In this document: piece by piece, positions 16,454 to 24,935 of the stretch | How positions within the stretch are numbered: the stretch's first letter is position 1 | How the letters are laid out: each line of letters begins with the position of its first letter | IMG/VR virus record: IMGVR_UViG_3300034957_000008 | Location: 1-45,945 of that record | DNA from: a virus | Length of the DNA: 45,945 bases | Direction: 5' to 3' (one strand) | The notes under the pieces: model-generated | Seen by the model: only the letters and a program-made list of their open reading frames with translations | Databases searched by the model: none | What the model was told of the DNA's origin: nothing | Position numbers and translations under genes: made by a program

Positions 16454-18563
16454 TGGTTAGTTTCCTTGGAGCGAACTGCGCTTTCACTTCCTCAGGATGT
16501 TTCATTCCGAAAAGTTTACCAAACAACTGATGTGCCACGTCTGGAGTCATCATGAGGCGGAACATTTCTTTCATGAGTGCTGTCTCATCCGCCGCATCCT
16601 GATTCTCGCTCTGCTGGTCAAGGCGTGACTGCTGCAACTGCATCTTGGCCATGATTTCCATTTGCTGCTGCTGCTGAAGCTGCTGCTGTTCCTGCGGAGT
16701 CATGGGCCGCATCAGGCTCTTATTCGGGATGTTGAAAGTGTCGCAGGCGATGCGGTCAAAGTTTGCAGTGTCAAGCGTCTGCCCGATTCCGTGCATAGCG
16801 GAAACGTAAGCCGGATTGAAATAGGTCTGGGCAAGGGCTTGAAACCCTCCAGATTGCATGGACGTTCTCATCCGCATCTTTGCTGATGCTCTGACCTCAA
16901 AACGAACTGAAGCATTCAAAACTGTGAGTGGGTCGAGTTCAATCAGTTGCGAGTCATCGCCCATCAACTGAATTACTTGTTGCGGGTTAAGATACTTCTT
17001 ATCCAGCGCGAGAAGGATGTAAAGCAGAGGCTCAAAAAACTGGTCTTCGAAGTTTTCGACTTGGTATTCCACCCGTGAATTGGCTGCACTCTGCTTAGCC
17101 GCGATTCCATGAGCTGTACGCGCTGAAGAATCTCCCCCACTTGCCGCCACTCCATAAGCAGCAGCATCCGTGTTTCCTGTGAGCTTTTGGACACGTTGTT
17201 CAAGGGCTTGAATCTCCTCAAATGCCGCCGGATTGATCGCCTTCATATCCATCCTGACAACATCGGTTGTTACATCATTCAATACTTCCCAGTTTGCGCC
17301 CGGATGAAATCTACGACCTGATGCTCCGACAAAAGCGCCACGTTTGCGAATGATTGGGGCATGAAGAATCAGGTTCAATTCGTCAATGCGATTGTTAATG
17401 ATGTTTTGTGCTAGTTTGTGATCGCCTTCAACGAGGTCGCATATCGAGAAGCCGTAGAACCTTCCCAAGTAATTCGTGTAAAAGCTATTGATGTGTGGAA
17501 TGATGCCATATGGATTCGGCTCATTGCACATAGGGTGTTCGCGTCCCAGAAGCCAAACATAACGGTCTTTTCTCCAGTAACGAATCATTTCCACACGCAA
17601 CAGTTCTGGGTCTGCCGACTGATCCTGAATCGGCGTGTACATGTTGCCGCGATACGATTCCTGCATCTGCTTGGTCGTATCGCCCATGGTGGCCGCTTTC
17701 ATATGCGCCAACTCAATCAAGCCTTTATCATTGGGAATATTGAATCCCGGCAGGTTCGCATAAGTCTTGATTTCCCGTATCGGTATCAGGTGCCGCGTTG
17801 CTGTGTAGAGAGCGTCTTGCGGATTGGGGCTTGGGCAGTTCGGATCAATGTAGAATTCCTCAATTTGTACATTCTGGCAGAATGGGCGGTTGATCTGATA
17901 TTTTTCCGGCCGTTGATTTATTTCAAAATGTATCTGCCCGTTTGCAACCTGCACAGGTTCTGCGGTAATCGGATGTGGCACCATTACGGTATCTGCCACA
18001 GCCACGCGGTCATACACTGTGCGGTCGATTACGGCCTGAAGTTGACCGAATTCAATCGGGCCTGCGCCGTAAGTCAGAGCCGACTCGTAAGAACGTCTAC
18101 ATAGCTCTCTGGCGGTGAGAAACTGCCCATTCTTGCCAATGTCCCGTAAGCGCGAGGTCAATAGCTGCTTTACCGCAATGGCCTGCTGAAGCGTGCTCCC
18201 CGGCTCAGGGAATGCTTCAAACGGTTCAGGATCGTCAAAGATTACCGACAGCACGCGGGGAAGCAGAACTTGAATTTCCTGCAATGCTATAAATACCGGC
18301 AGGGCAGAGCGCGGAATCCTTGTCCCTTCCCAAGTTTTCTTTTCTGTCCAGCCCGTAAGTAGGCGGTTCGATTCCCGAAAGCGTCTATCGTGGTTCTGGT
18401 TTCTGAATGTTTCCGCTTTCCTGAAGTCGGCCAGCGCAATCTTTTTGGCAAAGTCCGGAGTCCACTGCGTATTGACAGGCGTGATGGTAGTGGCCTCTTG
18501 AGTGGTGAGGCTTGTGTTGCCTGTTATTTGCAGGGTTTCAGGTGCTACGGGTGCGGTTGCCAT
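16440..18563 (-). CDS. Portal protein
   Basis: 707 residues, within the 600-750 usual for P22/podovirus-type portals. The N-terminal region has the A-D-F-R-K-A-E and helical pattern leading to a T-G-W-T-E-K-K-T-W segment. The middle carries the long stem helices and a P-H-I-N-S-F-Y-T-N motif near 360. A Gln-rich coiled stretch (Q-Q-Q-L-Q-Q-Q-Q-Q near 635) forms a barrel-like C-terminus. It follows TerL and the Acb2 gene and precedes scaffold and capsid. It forms the dodecameric DNA channel at one vertex. Confidence 0.85.
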   Translation of the reverse strand: MATAPVAPETLQITGNTSLTTQEATTITPVNTQWTPDFAKKIALADFRKAETFRNQNHDRRFRESNRLLTGWTEKKTWEGTRIPRSALPVFIALQEIQVLLPRVLSVIFDDPEPFEAFPEPGSTLQQAIAVKQLLTSRLRDIGKNGQFLTARELCRRSYESALTYGAGPIEFGQLQAVIDRTVYDRVAVADTVMVPHPITAEPVQVANGQIHFEINQRPEKYQINRPFCQNVQIEEFYIDPNCPSPNPQDALYTATRHLIPIREIKTYANLPGFNIPNDKGLIELAHMKAATMGDTTKQMQESYRGNMYTPIQDQSADPELLRVEMIRYWRKDRYVWLLGREHPMCNEPNPYGIIPHINSFYTNYLGRFYGFSICDLVEGDHKLAQNIINNRIDELNLILHAPIIRKRGAFVGASGRRFHPGANWEVLNDVTTDVVRMDMKAINPAAFEEIQALEQRVQKLTGNTDAAAYGVAASGGDSSARTAHGIAAKQSAANSRVEYQVENFEDQFFEPLLYILLALDKKYLNPQQVIQLMGDDSQLIELDPLTVLNASVRFEVRASAKMRMRTSMQSGGFQALAQTYFNPAYVSAMHGIGQTLDTANFDRIACDTFNIPNKSLMRPMTPQEQQQLQQQQQMEIMAKMQLQQSRLDQQSENQDAADETALMKEMFRLMMTPDVAHQLFGKLFGMKHPEEVKAQFAPRKLTNGKA

Positions 18564-18574
18564 TTAATCAAGGC

Positions 18575-18781
18575 TTACAGTTTTCCTTCGAGAGCAATAG
18601 CAGCATTGGCAGTCATTACGCACTCTCTGAGTTTACGTATCGCCGCTGTCTGATCTGCTCCCTGCGGAGTAACTGCCAGAATGTCGCCAGCAAATTTCTT
18701 TGCTGATTCACGGAGAGCGTTATATTTCATTGCCTGATCTTCTGTTGGAGGGTGATATTTAAAAATGTTTTCGATGTCCAT
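18575..18781 (-). CDS. acb2: Acb2-type anti-CBASS cyclic-nucleotide sponge
   Basis: 68 residues, all helical. The sequence starts I-F-K-Y-H-P-P-T-E-D-Q, continues with an A-L-R-E-S-A-K-K helix, and ends K-L-R-E-C-V-M-T-A-N-A-A-I-A. This Y-H-P-P then A-x-K then (V/A)-M-x-A-N-A-A-I-A layout is that of the Acb2 family (Pfam group Acb2/Tad1 hairpin). Known members form hexamers that sequester cyclic di- and trinucleotides and so block CBASS abortive infection. AAAGG precedes the ATG. It is the only gene between TerL and portal, so it would be made late with structural proteins unless an internal promoter exists. Confidence 0.8.
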   Translation of the reverse strand: MDIENIFKYHPPTEDQAMKYNALRESAKKFAGDILAVTPQGADQTAAIRKLRECVMTANAAIALEGKL

Positions 18782-18793
18782 TTATTTACCTTT

Positions 18794-20605
18794 CTACTGA
18801 AACAAACTAGCTGAAGGATTGAACTCCGCCGACAATCCGCCTTCATATTCTTCTTCCGTCATGCCTTGCAGCATCTCCCAAGACATTGCTGCTACAGGAA
18901 TGCCTCTCCACTCCCGATAGTCGGTTTCCGCTGGGGTGGGCATCATTTTCTCGCGGCCTTCCACGTCTGAAGTGATTCCGTCCCGCGACTGGAGGGCATC
19001 GGCTATCGTGTCAAGGATGTCATCATGGTTGAATTTGGGGAAGTACAAAGCCTCAAGTTCTATTTGGTTTCGCACTTCCGCAGATAAATCTTCAGCAAAT
19101 ACGAAGGCTCCGTTTTTCCAGTAGGGCTGAGTACCACGGATACGGTGCACTTTGGAAGTCCTATTGTCTCGCTGAAGCTCCATAATTGGCAGATATGTTC
19201 CGCGCTTTGCCATCGCTTTCCGCAGAAAGGGCAGCAATACTCTGGCATGGGCTTCCTTCTCTATTTTGATGAACTGGATTTGCGGGCGATATGAAAATAG
19301 CTTGAAAAGTCTTTCAATAACGTCATCCGGGGAGTACCGTCCCCAGTGAATTCGATCAAAGTAGCATCTTCCGTCACTGCCCCAGCCGTGGAGATTGATA
19401 ACAGTGTAGTCTGTGTCGCCTGCCGTCTGAGTTTCCATACCAGCAAGATCAACCGTAACATTCCACGTAATTCGAGCAGCGTAGGCATCCAATTCCTTTC
19501 TGGGAATCCAGCGAATGTCGTCTTTGCTCGTAATCAGGCCGTCTTTGTCCTGCAATGGCTTCAACAGATACTGTGGAAACAGGACTCCCGGCCCCAAAGC
19601 AGGATCACGTTCAATCTTCCGTAAATGCCGGATGCCGATTCTTTGCGGCCACCATGAATGCTCTTTGTCCAGTTTGTCCACTTCCTCGCGCATCCGGTCA
19701 ATGTCATCCTGAATGCCTTTAGCTTCTGCCTGCTCAAGTCTTTCCATCGCAGCGGAGCATGTCGGCCAATCATCATTTGCCGGAATATAGAGGCAATCCC
19801 ATTCCCTCAGGTGTTCCGGTTTCTTCATTTCCTCTGAGTAAATAGTAAAATGGGCATCGGAGAAACTGTAAATCGTTCCTGTCAGGCCAAACCATCCATG
19901 TCCCGGCGGTAATGGATTCGTTTCAATTAGCGGCCAGAGTGAGGCAATAAACTTTTTTGTCTGCTCAATGCTTCCCGGCGTTCTGGTGTTCTGGTCTTCC
20001 ACGCCGTCATCCACATCGCCAACGTCATAATGACCACCAGCGACCGAAGAATCAGCAGACAGAACACGCAAAGTTGGCTCTTTGATTCCCGGCTTTCTTC
20101 GGCAAGGAACGGTAAACTGCTCATCATTGCCAAAGTCTTCCGTCTTACCCTGCTCGTTGGCTTTAGGGCAGAATTCAGGGAAAAGCCAGCGGAATATTTC
20201 GTTTTTGGTGAATTGTTCTTTAGTGCCGCGCAAGAAGTCTTTTGCCCGCGAAAGCTGCGCGGAGCCCTGAAAGATGCGAATATCAGGGTAATTGATGATC
20301 CACTGGATTTTTTCGGCCTGCGTGATAATCGAAGTTTTCAATCCGCCGCGAGTGACCAACCGGAGCTTCTTTCTTTTCCCCGGAAGCTCCCACATGGAAA
20401 CTGCGGGAGTATATCCGGCCCCATCTTTGATCCTGACAATCTTGAGCGGTTCTGTCCCACCTTGAAATTGCTGGCAATGTTGATAAATCCGGCCATGCAC
20501 AGCTTTGGAAACGTCACGATAGCCCAAAACTCCGCAGAGATACCGCAGGTCGACACGGCATCTCTGCCTTCGCCGTTTCCAATCTTCAAGATCGAACTTT
20601 GCCAT
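18794..20605 (-). CDS. terL: Terminase large subunit
   Basis: 603 residues. The ATPase domain shows a degenerate Walker A, T-R-G-G-L-K-T-S at about 85-92, with the acidic D-V-G-D-V-D-D of Walker B near 195. The RNase-H-like nuclease shows V-D-L-A-G-M near 400, followed by D-T-D-Y-T, and the acidic H-D-D-I-L-D-T near 545. It packages DNA into the prohead through the portal and cuts the concatemer. It starts with TAATG overlap after the preceding virion-like gene. No small terminase is adjacent; the DUF5681-like gene at 24510 is the best candidate. Confidence 0.92.
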   Translation of the reverse strand: MAKFDLEDWKRRRQRCRVDLRYLCGVLGYRDVSKAVHGRIYQHCQQFQGGTEPLKIVRIKDGAGYTPAVSMWELPGKRKKLRLVTRGGLKTSIITQAEKIQWIINYPDIRIFQGSAQLSRAKDFLRGTKEQFTKNEIFRWLFPEFCPKANEQGKTEDFGNDEQFTVPCRRKPGIKEPTLRVLSADSSVAGGHYDVGDVDDGVEDQNTRTPGSIEQTKKFIASLWPLIETNPLPPGHGWFGLTGTIYSFSDAHFTIYSEEMKKPEHLREWDCLYIPANDDWPTCSAAMERLEQAEAKGIQDDIDRMREEVDKLDKEHSWWPQRIGIRHLRKIERDPALGPGVLFPQYLLKPLQDKDGLITSKDDIRWIPRKELDAYAARITWNVTVDLAGMETQTAGDTDYTVINLHGWGSDGRCYFDRIHWGRYSPDDVIERLFKLFSYRPQIQFIKIEKEAHARVLLPFLRKAMAKRGTYLPIMELQRDNRTSKVHRIRGTQPYWKNGAFVFAEDLSAEVRNQIELEALYFPKFNHDDILDTIADALQSRDGITSDVEGREKMMPTPAETDYREWRGIPVAAMSWEMLQGMTEEEYEGGLSAEFNPSASLFQ

Positions 20606-21237
20606 TAAGTAGTCGGGACTTCAATCCAACTCAGTGAGGCAATCACGGAAATCGCCGTGGTCAGGCACTGAAGCGAAATGCAACTCGAGGGCCCCAGAAC
20701 GATCTGGCCATTGATGTTGTCCTGAATCTGCGGAGAGGTCACTGAGCCAGTTGCTACCGGCCCGCCGCCGACAGGACGCAGAATTGTCAAAGTCGGCATG
20801 GTGCAGGCCGAATCCGCCAGCCCAGAAGCTCCGCCAGTCATTCCGAAGATCGTTGGATTGACCACCAGGGGAGTACCATGAGCAGTCGGAACCGCCGTTG
20901 TGCTTCCGGTAAGAATCAGGTTCGAAATGCCAGCCGGAGCGGTCAACAGTGCCACATTCAACTGAATTAGGATGAGGTTTTTGCCTGATCCTGCCGGGTT
21001 GGTCAGGGCGAGTCCGGTACAGGTGGTTGAGTTGAGGCTTAATGCCTGGGAAGCGGTGTTGCAGGCAAAGAACATTCTACCACGGAACCCGGCTTCGTAG
21101 TAAAGACCAAGAGAATCGGCATTGACCTGATTGCCAAGCCGGTCGAGGCGGACGCCGGTAAGCTGCTTACCGTCTGCCATTCTATTTTCGCCAACTGTGG
21201 GGAAGGCGGTTGCAAGATTAAACGGCGGTGAACTCAT
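20605..21237 (-). CDS. Late protein, beta-rich, virion-like
   Basis: 210 residues; AGGAGA upstream of the ATG. Thr/Ala/Gly/Leu-rich with alternating strands, and a short segment with R-L-D-R-L-G-N-Q near residue 30. In composition it resembles the small virion proteins downstream of the capsid (12587-14024) and its upstream neighbour, suggesting a set of related surface proteins. It is coupled to TerL. Not recognised at family level. Confidence 0.65.
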   Translation of the reverse strand: MSSPPFNLATAFPTVGENRMADGKQLTGVRLDRLGNQVNADSLGLYYEAGFRGRMFFACNTASQALSLNSTTCTGLALTNPAGSGKNLILIQLNVALLTAPAGISNLILTGSTTAVPTAHGTPLVVNPTIFGMTGGASGLADSACTMPTLTILRPVGGGPVATGSVTSPQIQDNINGQIVLGPSSCISLQCLTTAISVIASLSWIEVPTT

Positions 21238-21259
21238 TTTCTTCTCCTAAACTTGATTT

Positions 21260-21808
21260 TTAACGCAGAATGGTTTCAATAAAACACTGCTGGAAAGTAC
21301 TGGTCGTAGTGGCCCCGGCAGACAAATAAGACGCGGAAATAATGTTGCCTTCAATCGTGGTATCGAATCCGGCCACGGTTGCGGTAATAGTCTGGGTAAC
21401 CGTCGCGGAAATTCCCGTAGTGCCGTTATTGAGCAGGATCAGTGTTCCAACGCACGTTGCACTCGTACCAGCCCCCAAAGCCGTGATTGTCAGATTTGCT
21501 TCAGCGCGGAAGACTACGTTAGTTCCTGAAGTTGGAGCAGCGGCCAGTGCAGCAGAAAAGGCTTTTGGATCAGAAGTTGTACCTAAAGCCCCAATGTAGA
21601 TATTGAACGTTGAGATGTTGGCTCCGGTCGAGGTACAAGTACCGCACCAGGTCACGCGAATATGCGTTCCAAGAGTCAAGCGGGCAACAGAAAGCGGCCC
21701 TGCCTTAGTAAGAATAGTTTCGCCGGTATTGATTGCCCCTGAAGCCGTAGAAAGTCCAGAATGGCCAATGAGGACAGGACTCGGCGGAGCTGCATTTGCT
21801 ACTGCCAT
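21260..21808 (-). CDS. Late protein, beta-rich, virion-like; first gene of late operon
   Basis: 182 residues with AAGGAAAA before the ATG. Thr/Ala/Ile-rich, all-beta pattern. It contains a C-G-T-C pair near residue 54 and two more Cys later, so it could form disulfides or bind metal. It is the most upstream minus-strand gene of the late block; its start is 46 bases from the divergent plus-strand gene at 21854, so the late promoter may lie in or near that gene. Likely a minor capsid or head-surface protein. Confidence 0.65.
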   Translation of the reverse strand: MAVANAAPPSPVLIGHSGLSTASGAINTGETILTKAGPLSVARLTLGTHIRVTWCGTCTSTGANISTFNIYIGALGTTSDPKAFSAALAAAPTSGTNVVFRAEANLTITALGAGTSATCVGTLILLNNGTTGISATVTQTITATVAGFDTTIEGNIISASYLSAGATTTSTFQQCFIETILR

Positions 21809-21841
21809 GATGTTTTCCTTAGATTTTTAGGGTTTTTGCGC

Positions 21842-21853
21842 TAGAATTGCGGC
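21842..21853 (+). promoter_or_regulatory. TANNNT box for leaderless gene
   Basis: TAGAAT at 21842-21847, five of six matches to the sigma-70 -10 consensus, followed by exactly six bases and the ATG at 21854. No Shine-Dalgarno lies between. No good -35 was seen. Same spacing as at 7912, 24879 and 25450. Confidence 0.6.
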
Positions 21854-22159
21854 ATGGGAAAACTAAGAGTTCAAGACTATTCCGGCCCTCTACCTATTCC
21901 GGTTGATATTCATGGCCGTCTTCTTCCAAGCGTTGCCAGCGCTCATGCTGCTGAAAAAATGATGCTCATGTGCTTTCATTGTGGAACCGAATTAAAACCT
22001 TGGAATCCGCAAATCGGAACTAATCCAGAAAATCGGCAGCAAACGCCTTTCAAGTGGTGTTCAAACTGTTGCCAGACTGCATTCAAGAGACTCTGCGCCT
22101 ATCTCGGCATCGCCGAAGAAGTCAGCGAAGAATACTTGCTCTCGCAAATCAAGCAGTAA
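21854..22159 (+). CDS. Zinc-finger protein, four-Cys type
   Basis: 101 residues. M-C-F-H-C-G-T-E-L-K-P-W (near 39-50) and W-C-S-N-C-C-Q (near 68-74) provide a C-x2-C / C-x2-C zinc ribbon. The C-terminus is an acidic helix. Transcribed alone on the plus strand from a leaderless promoter at the junction between late and accessory regions, converging with the deacetylase gene (11-base tail overlap). A regulator of the divergent late operon is a fair guess from position; no more can be said. Confidence 0.7.
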   Translation: MGKLRVQDYSGPLPIPVDIHGRLLPSVASAHAAEKMMLMCFHCGTELKPWNPQIGTNPENRQQTPFKWCSNCCQTAFKRLCAYLGIAEEVSEEYLLSQIKQ

Positions 22160-22731
22160 ACTCAGAAATGGTCACAAAACTCACATCTTTGTAGCGTTCA
22201 AGGATTTTTCGTGTAGCTTCCACGGTTTTTGAGCGATTTGCTCCAAATTCCTTGTAATAACCGTCATGCAGAAGCACGATTGAGTCTTTTCCGGTGTCCA
22301 AACGCTCAAAAATTGGCCGAGTAATAGATTCTACAGAATCAGCGGCCCAATCGGAGCCATGAATGTTCCAAGGCGTGTGCCAATCTGCGGGATGGTGCGC
22401 TGGAACGTCCCCAAAGGGACAGCGATGCGGCCAAAATCTTAACTGCTGATGTGGATTCCCTGAAAAAGCCGCGATTAACGCTTCGTCGCATCCGGCCCAT
22501 TCCTTCAGGCATTCATCTTGGCTTAACTGGCCCATCTGTGGGTGCGTATCACTGTGATTTCCTGCCTCGTGCCCCGCAGCGGCAGGCCATTCTCACAATC
22601 CATGGCTCTTTCCTGACCCACTTGCCAATCACAAAGAAAGTAGCTTTTACCCCAAATTCCGCCAAAACTTCCAAAATCTGCCGCGTGTACGGCTCATTGG
22701 GGCCGTCATCGAAGGTAAGGGCGATTTTCAT
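22149..22731 (-). pseudogene. Polysaccharide deacetylase (NodB domain), frameshifted
   Basis: Two frames together encode one NodB deacetylase. The first (from the ATG at 22731) has motif 1, T-F-D-D-G-P-N, and K-A-T-F-F-V-I-G. About residue 48 the frame must shift by one base in the ATGGCCTGCC stretch (near 22585-22595) to continue [14 protein letters not shown] (motif 2, H-x3-H). The second frame then has P-F-G-D, D-W and S-I-V-L-L-H-D-G (motifs 3-5). The intact enzyme removes N-acetyl groups from peptidoglycan or other glycans with a metal bound by Asp-His-His. Either a true knockout, a strain variant or a one-base assembly error. GTGA/ATGA coupling with neighbours is intact. Confidence 0.85.
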
Positions 22732-22964
22732 AGGTCCATGTGCGTTTTGGCGATAGATTCATCATCTACCTTTATCTGCTCAATGGCCCCAATTTCGCCA
22801 TCACACTTTACTTCAGCGCGTATCTCTAAGCCGTATTCCCAGAATAGACGCGCCTGATACCCACCAACCCCGTACCATTCCGGCCTGTTCCTTGGATCGC
22901 ACTGCTCCAATTCATCGGCAAACTTACGGAGACACTCAATTATTTGCGCGTGACTTACCTTCAC
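22728..22964 (-). CDS. Hypothetical protein, GTG start
   Basis: 78 residues. The GTG at 22964 overlaps the upstream TGA (GTGA), and the stop overlaps the deacetylase ATG by 4. A helical N-terminus (C-L-R-K-F-A-D-E-L) is followed by a beta-like [11 protein letters not shown] segment. Not recognised; a member of a tightly packed accessory operon 24.0 to 22.1 kb. Confidence 0.65.
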   Translation of the reverse strand: MKVSHAQIIECLRKFADELEQCDPRNRPEWYGVGGYQARLFWEYGLEIRAEVKCDGEIGAIEQIKVDDESIAKTHMDL

Positions 22965-23206
22965 TGCTGTATCATCCTCGCCAACCGCTCCGCCTGCGCT
23001 TCCTGCGCCTGAAATATCCTGTTCTGCTGGTATCTCTGTTGCGCCTCCAGATACCTCGTCGCCTGCGCCAGAATATTCAGCGCCAAATCCAGATTCCCCA
23101 TCTCCCCACCAACCGCCAACTTGCCCGTCGCAAGCTCATACTCCAGCGTCAGAACCGCTTTCTTTACGCCCAGCTTCTCGCCGTTCAATCCTGTGATCTC
23201 AGCCAT
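22961..23206 (-). CDS. Hypothetical helical protein
   Basis: 81 residues. It opens M-A-E-I-T, like the next gene upstream, then a strand region to residue 35. A long Gln/Ala/Arg-rich helix (about 40-81) looks like a coiled coil. Coupled by GTGA to the following gene. Function unknown. Confidence 0.6.
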   Translation of the reverse strand: MAEITGLNGEKLGVKKAVLTLEYELATGKLAVGGEMGNLDLALNILAQATRYLEAQQRYQQNRIFQAQEAQAERLARMIQQ

Positions 23207-23218
23207 TCAATCCTCGTT

Positions 23219-23470
23219 TCAAACCAGTGAATCTTGCCAAATCTTATCCAACGCTTCAAATTCGTTGTCGTTCAAAACAACACAAACGCTGCTGGCAACC
23301 GAGAGAACCTCATGTGCTATCCGGCTTACCCCCGGAACCTTGCCGCCCTGCATATGAATCGCAACCTGCCCATACTCCCGCAACTGATGCAGTATGGCTG
23401 TCAGTGTCAGGGCCGAGAAGTCCTCTCCTGTCGATAGAATTATCTGCCGCTCGATGGTAATCTCAGCCAT
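23219..23470 (-). CDS. Hypothetical protein
   Basis: 83 residues, also beginning M-A-E-I-T, mixed alpha/beta, with a C-terminal D-N-E-F-E-A-L-D-K-I-W helix. It overlaps the upstream small gene by 8 bases and is separated from the next by 12. No family recognised. Confidence 0.6.
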   Translation of the reverse strand: MAEITIERQIILSTGEDFSALTLTAILHQLREYGQVAIHMQGGKVPGVSRIAHEVLSVASSVCVVLNDNEFEALDKIWQDSLV

Positions 23471-23621
23471 TCAAAGGCACCTCATTCCATGTCATTGTCA
23501 CCTTTACCGGCTCCGTAAGATTCTCAAGGTGCATGGCAAAATCTTCCAACCGTATCCCATCCGGCTCTTCAAAACTGCAAATCTGCTTTCCCTGAGGATC
23601 AAATAAAGTAACTTTTTTCAC
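23463..23621 (-). CDS. Small hypothetical protein, GTG start
   Basis: 52 residues if it begins at the GTG at 23621, which forms GTGA with the stop of the RHH gene and has an AGGCGG site about six bases upstream. A longer frame from 23675 would overlap that gene by 58 bases. Beta-rich (K-V-T-L-F-D-P-Q-G-K), no motif. Confidence 0.6.
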   Translation of the reverse strand: MKKVTLFDPQGKQICSFEEPDGIRLEDFAMHLENLTEPVKVTMTWNEVPLNG

Positions 23622-23992
23622 AACATCCGCCTTTCCCTCTCCGCCCTCTCCTGCCTGCAACTCGTCCCCGTACACTCATCCTCGTACATCCCCAGCGCCG
23701 GATGCCGCTTACACATCCTCCGCTTCGGCGCATCAAACGCCCCCACATCCGACTTCCTCACCCTAGTACCTTCCCACATCGCATAATCTTTACCACTCCC
23801 CTGCGGAACTTCCATATGGGACGTCTCCGCTGCAGAATCTCCCCACCTGTAATCTCCTTGCATCCTCCGCCCTATCGCCTCCACCAACAACAACTCAATC
23901 ATCCCCGCCATCGTACGCTTCTCTGCCGTCGCCAACTTCATAGCACTTTGTAGCACATCAGCGTCAATCCTCAGCGTTATATGTGTCTTCAT
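23618..23992 (-). CDS. RHH-domain protein with C-terminal Cys-rich tail
   Basis: 124 residues from the ATG at 23992; in-frame ATG (24001) and GTG (24019) upstream would add 3 or 9. Residues 1-45 are a ribbon-helix-helix domain (strand T-H-I-T-L-R-I, helices A and B). A linker and a basic region lead to four Cys between residues 94 and 113 with R-E-R-A-E-R-E-R-R at the end, possibly a zinc site. As the first gene of the accessory operon, just below candidate operator palindromes, it is likely an autoregulator. Confidence 0.75.
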   Translation of the reverse strand: MKTHITLRIDADVLQSAMKLATAEKRTMAGMIELLLVEAIGRRMQGDYRWGDSAAETSHMEVPQGSGKDYAMWEGTRVRKSDVGAFDAPKRRMCKRHPALGMYEDECTGTSCRQERAERERRML

Positions 23993-24021
23993 GTGCCACA
24001 TTGTCTCACGTTGTAACACAA
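23992..24021. promoter_or_regulatory. Candidate RHH operator
   Basis: Two short perfect inverted repeats flank the start of the RHH gene: TGTG-C-CACA at 23992-24000 and TTGT-AAC-ACAA at 24011-24021. Their centres are about 20 bases (two helical turns) apart, as expected for cooperative RHH dimers. Confidence 0.45.
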
Positions 24022-24118
24022 AAGACCATTTTTATTTCACGCTAGACTTGATGTGAGCGCCGCCGTTTTCGACCCGGCCTGGGGTGTTCCGCCCCCTGGC
24101 ACTGAAAAGGTACCGGGG

Positions 24119-24137
24119 AAAAAGCATTCTTGCTTTT
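24119..24137 (-). terminator. Weak intrinsic terminator
   Basis: On the minus strand a 7-bp stem AAAAGCA/TGCTTTT with a 4-base loop ends in five T. It lies between the zinc-ribbon gene (24181) and the RHH gene. The stem is A/T-rich, so efficiency may be low. The remaining 24020-24180 sequence shows no gene. Confidence 0.4.
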
Positions 24138-24180
24138 CGCCATCACCGCGTAAAATGGCCATTGTGAGCGTCAGGCTGGC

Positions 24181-24369
24181 TTATGGGCGTGTGATTGGTT
24201 GAGGCGAAGGGTCAGGAGGGTTCGCGTTGCGCTCGTAGTTAGCCGCACATCCAGGCGTGTGGCATTGCCATGTCAGGCTCTTGGCAAAGTAAGCTGGCCC
24301 GCCGCATATCGAGCACAGTTTGACTGGCTTGCTTTGCATATTTATGCAGCAATTATCGGCATTATTCAT
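24181..24369 (-). CDS. Small zinc-ribbon protein
   Basis: 62 residues (or 52 from Met11). C-S-I-C-G-G near residue 19 and Q-C-H-T-P-G-C near 35 give a C-x2-C/C-x4-C metal site; the end is Pro-rich. It overlaps the upstream 51-residue gene by 8 bases. Unknown role; one of many tiny zinc proteins in this genome. Confidence 0.6.
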   Translation of the reverse strand: MNNADNCCINMQSKPVKLCSICGGPAYFAKSLTWQCHTPGCAANYERNANPPDPSPQPITRP

Positions 24370-24517
24370 CGGCTGGCCTCAGAAACTCGCCTGTTCTGTC
24401 ATAGTGCTCTTGTGCCACAGGGTCCACGCCAAACCGCTCAGCACCGCATTGCAAGCAGATGCCGCTAGGATTGGCCACATTTGGCTCTGCGCCCTTACCG
24501 TCGCAACAGTTACTCAT
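24362..24517 (-). CDS. Small Cys-rich protein
   Basis: 51 residues. C-C-D-G-K-G at the start and I-C-L-Q-C-G-A-E-R-F-G-V-D near residue 21 form a plausible zinc site. Overlaps both neighbours by 8 bases (ATGAGTAA with the upstream stop), so it belongs to the same mRNA. Confidence 0.65.
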   Translation of the reverse strand: MSNCCDGKGAEPNVANPSGICLQCGAERFGVDPVAQEHYDRTGEFLRPADE

Positions 24518-24935
24518 CCTCTGCCCACCCATCCAGCGCAGCCAACGCTTCAGCTCCAGGGGCCATTACCATGAATACGCCGGCATGGCGCACGTTCTGC
24601 ACTGCTTTGCCCTCGCTGCGATCAATTAACTCCTGAGCTGCTGCCAATTGCACAGATTCGCGCCGTGCGCTTTCCATCAGCCCAAACAACTTATCCTTCA
24701 CTACAATGGCCTTACCAGCGCGTAAATCGGCCCTTATGGCCTCTGTGACCGTCGTTGACGGCAATCTACCGGGACCACCAGGATTACCAGCCGTGAATTT
24801 TCCTGCCGCGTCACGAATTCCGTTTTCGGGCCGAATTTCTGAAAGATTTTCCGCGACGTTATCACTTGAAATCGGCGTTACAATATCACCATGATCGCTA
24901 AAGCTTTTATATGTATTTGTGACGACTGTTCCCAT
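24510..24935 (-). CDS. DUF5681-like protein, possible small terminase
   Basis: 141 residues. F-T-A-G-N-P-G-G-P-G-R near residues 47-57 is the signature loop of the DUF5681/terminase-small-subunit-like proteins (F-x-x-G-x-P-G-G-x-G-R). A helical domain follows. Family members are often found beside terminase genes, and this genome lacks another TerS candidate, so a DNA-recognition role in packaging is possible although TerL is 4 kb away. Its 5' end overlaps the divergent GIY-YIG-like gene by 45 bases; the exact start is uncertain. Confidence 0.65.
   Translation of the reverse strand: MGTVVTNTYKSFSDHGDIVTPISSDNVAENLSEIRPENGIRDAAGKFTAGNPGGPGRLPSTTVTEAIRADLRAGKAIVVKDKLFGLMESARRESVQLAAAQELIDRSEGKAVQNVRHAGVFMVMAPGAEALAALDGWAEDE
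24879..24890 (+). promoter_or_regulatory. TANNNT box for leaderless gene
   Basis: TACAAT at 24879-24884 (five of six to consensus), then six bases and the ATG at 24891. No ribosome site. It lies inside the divergent gene's coding region. Confidence 0.6.
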
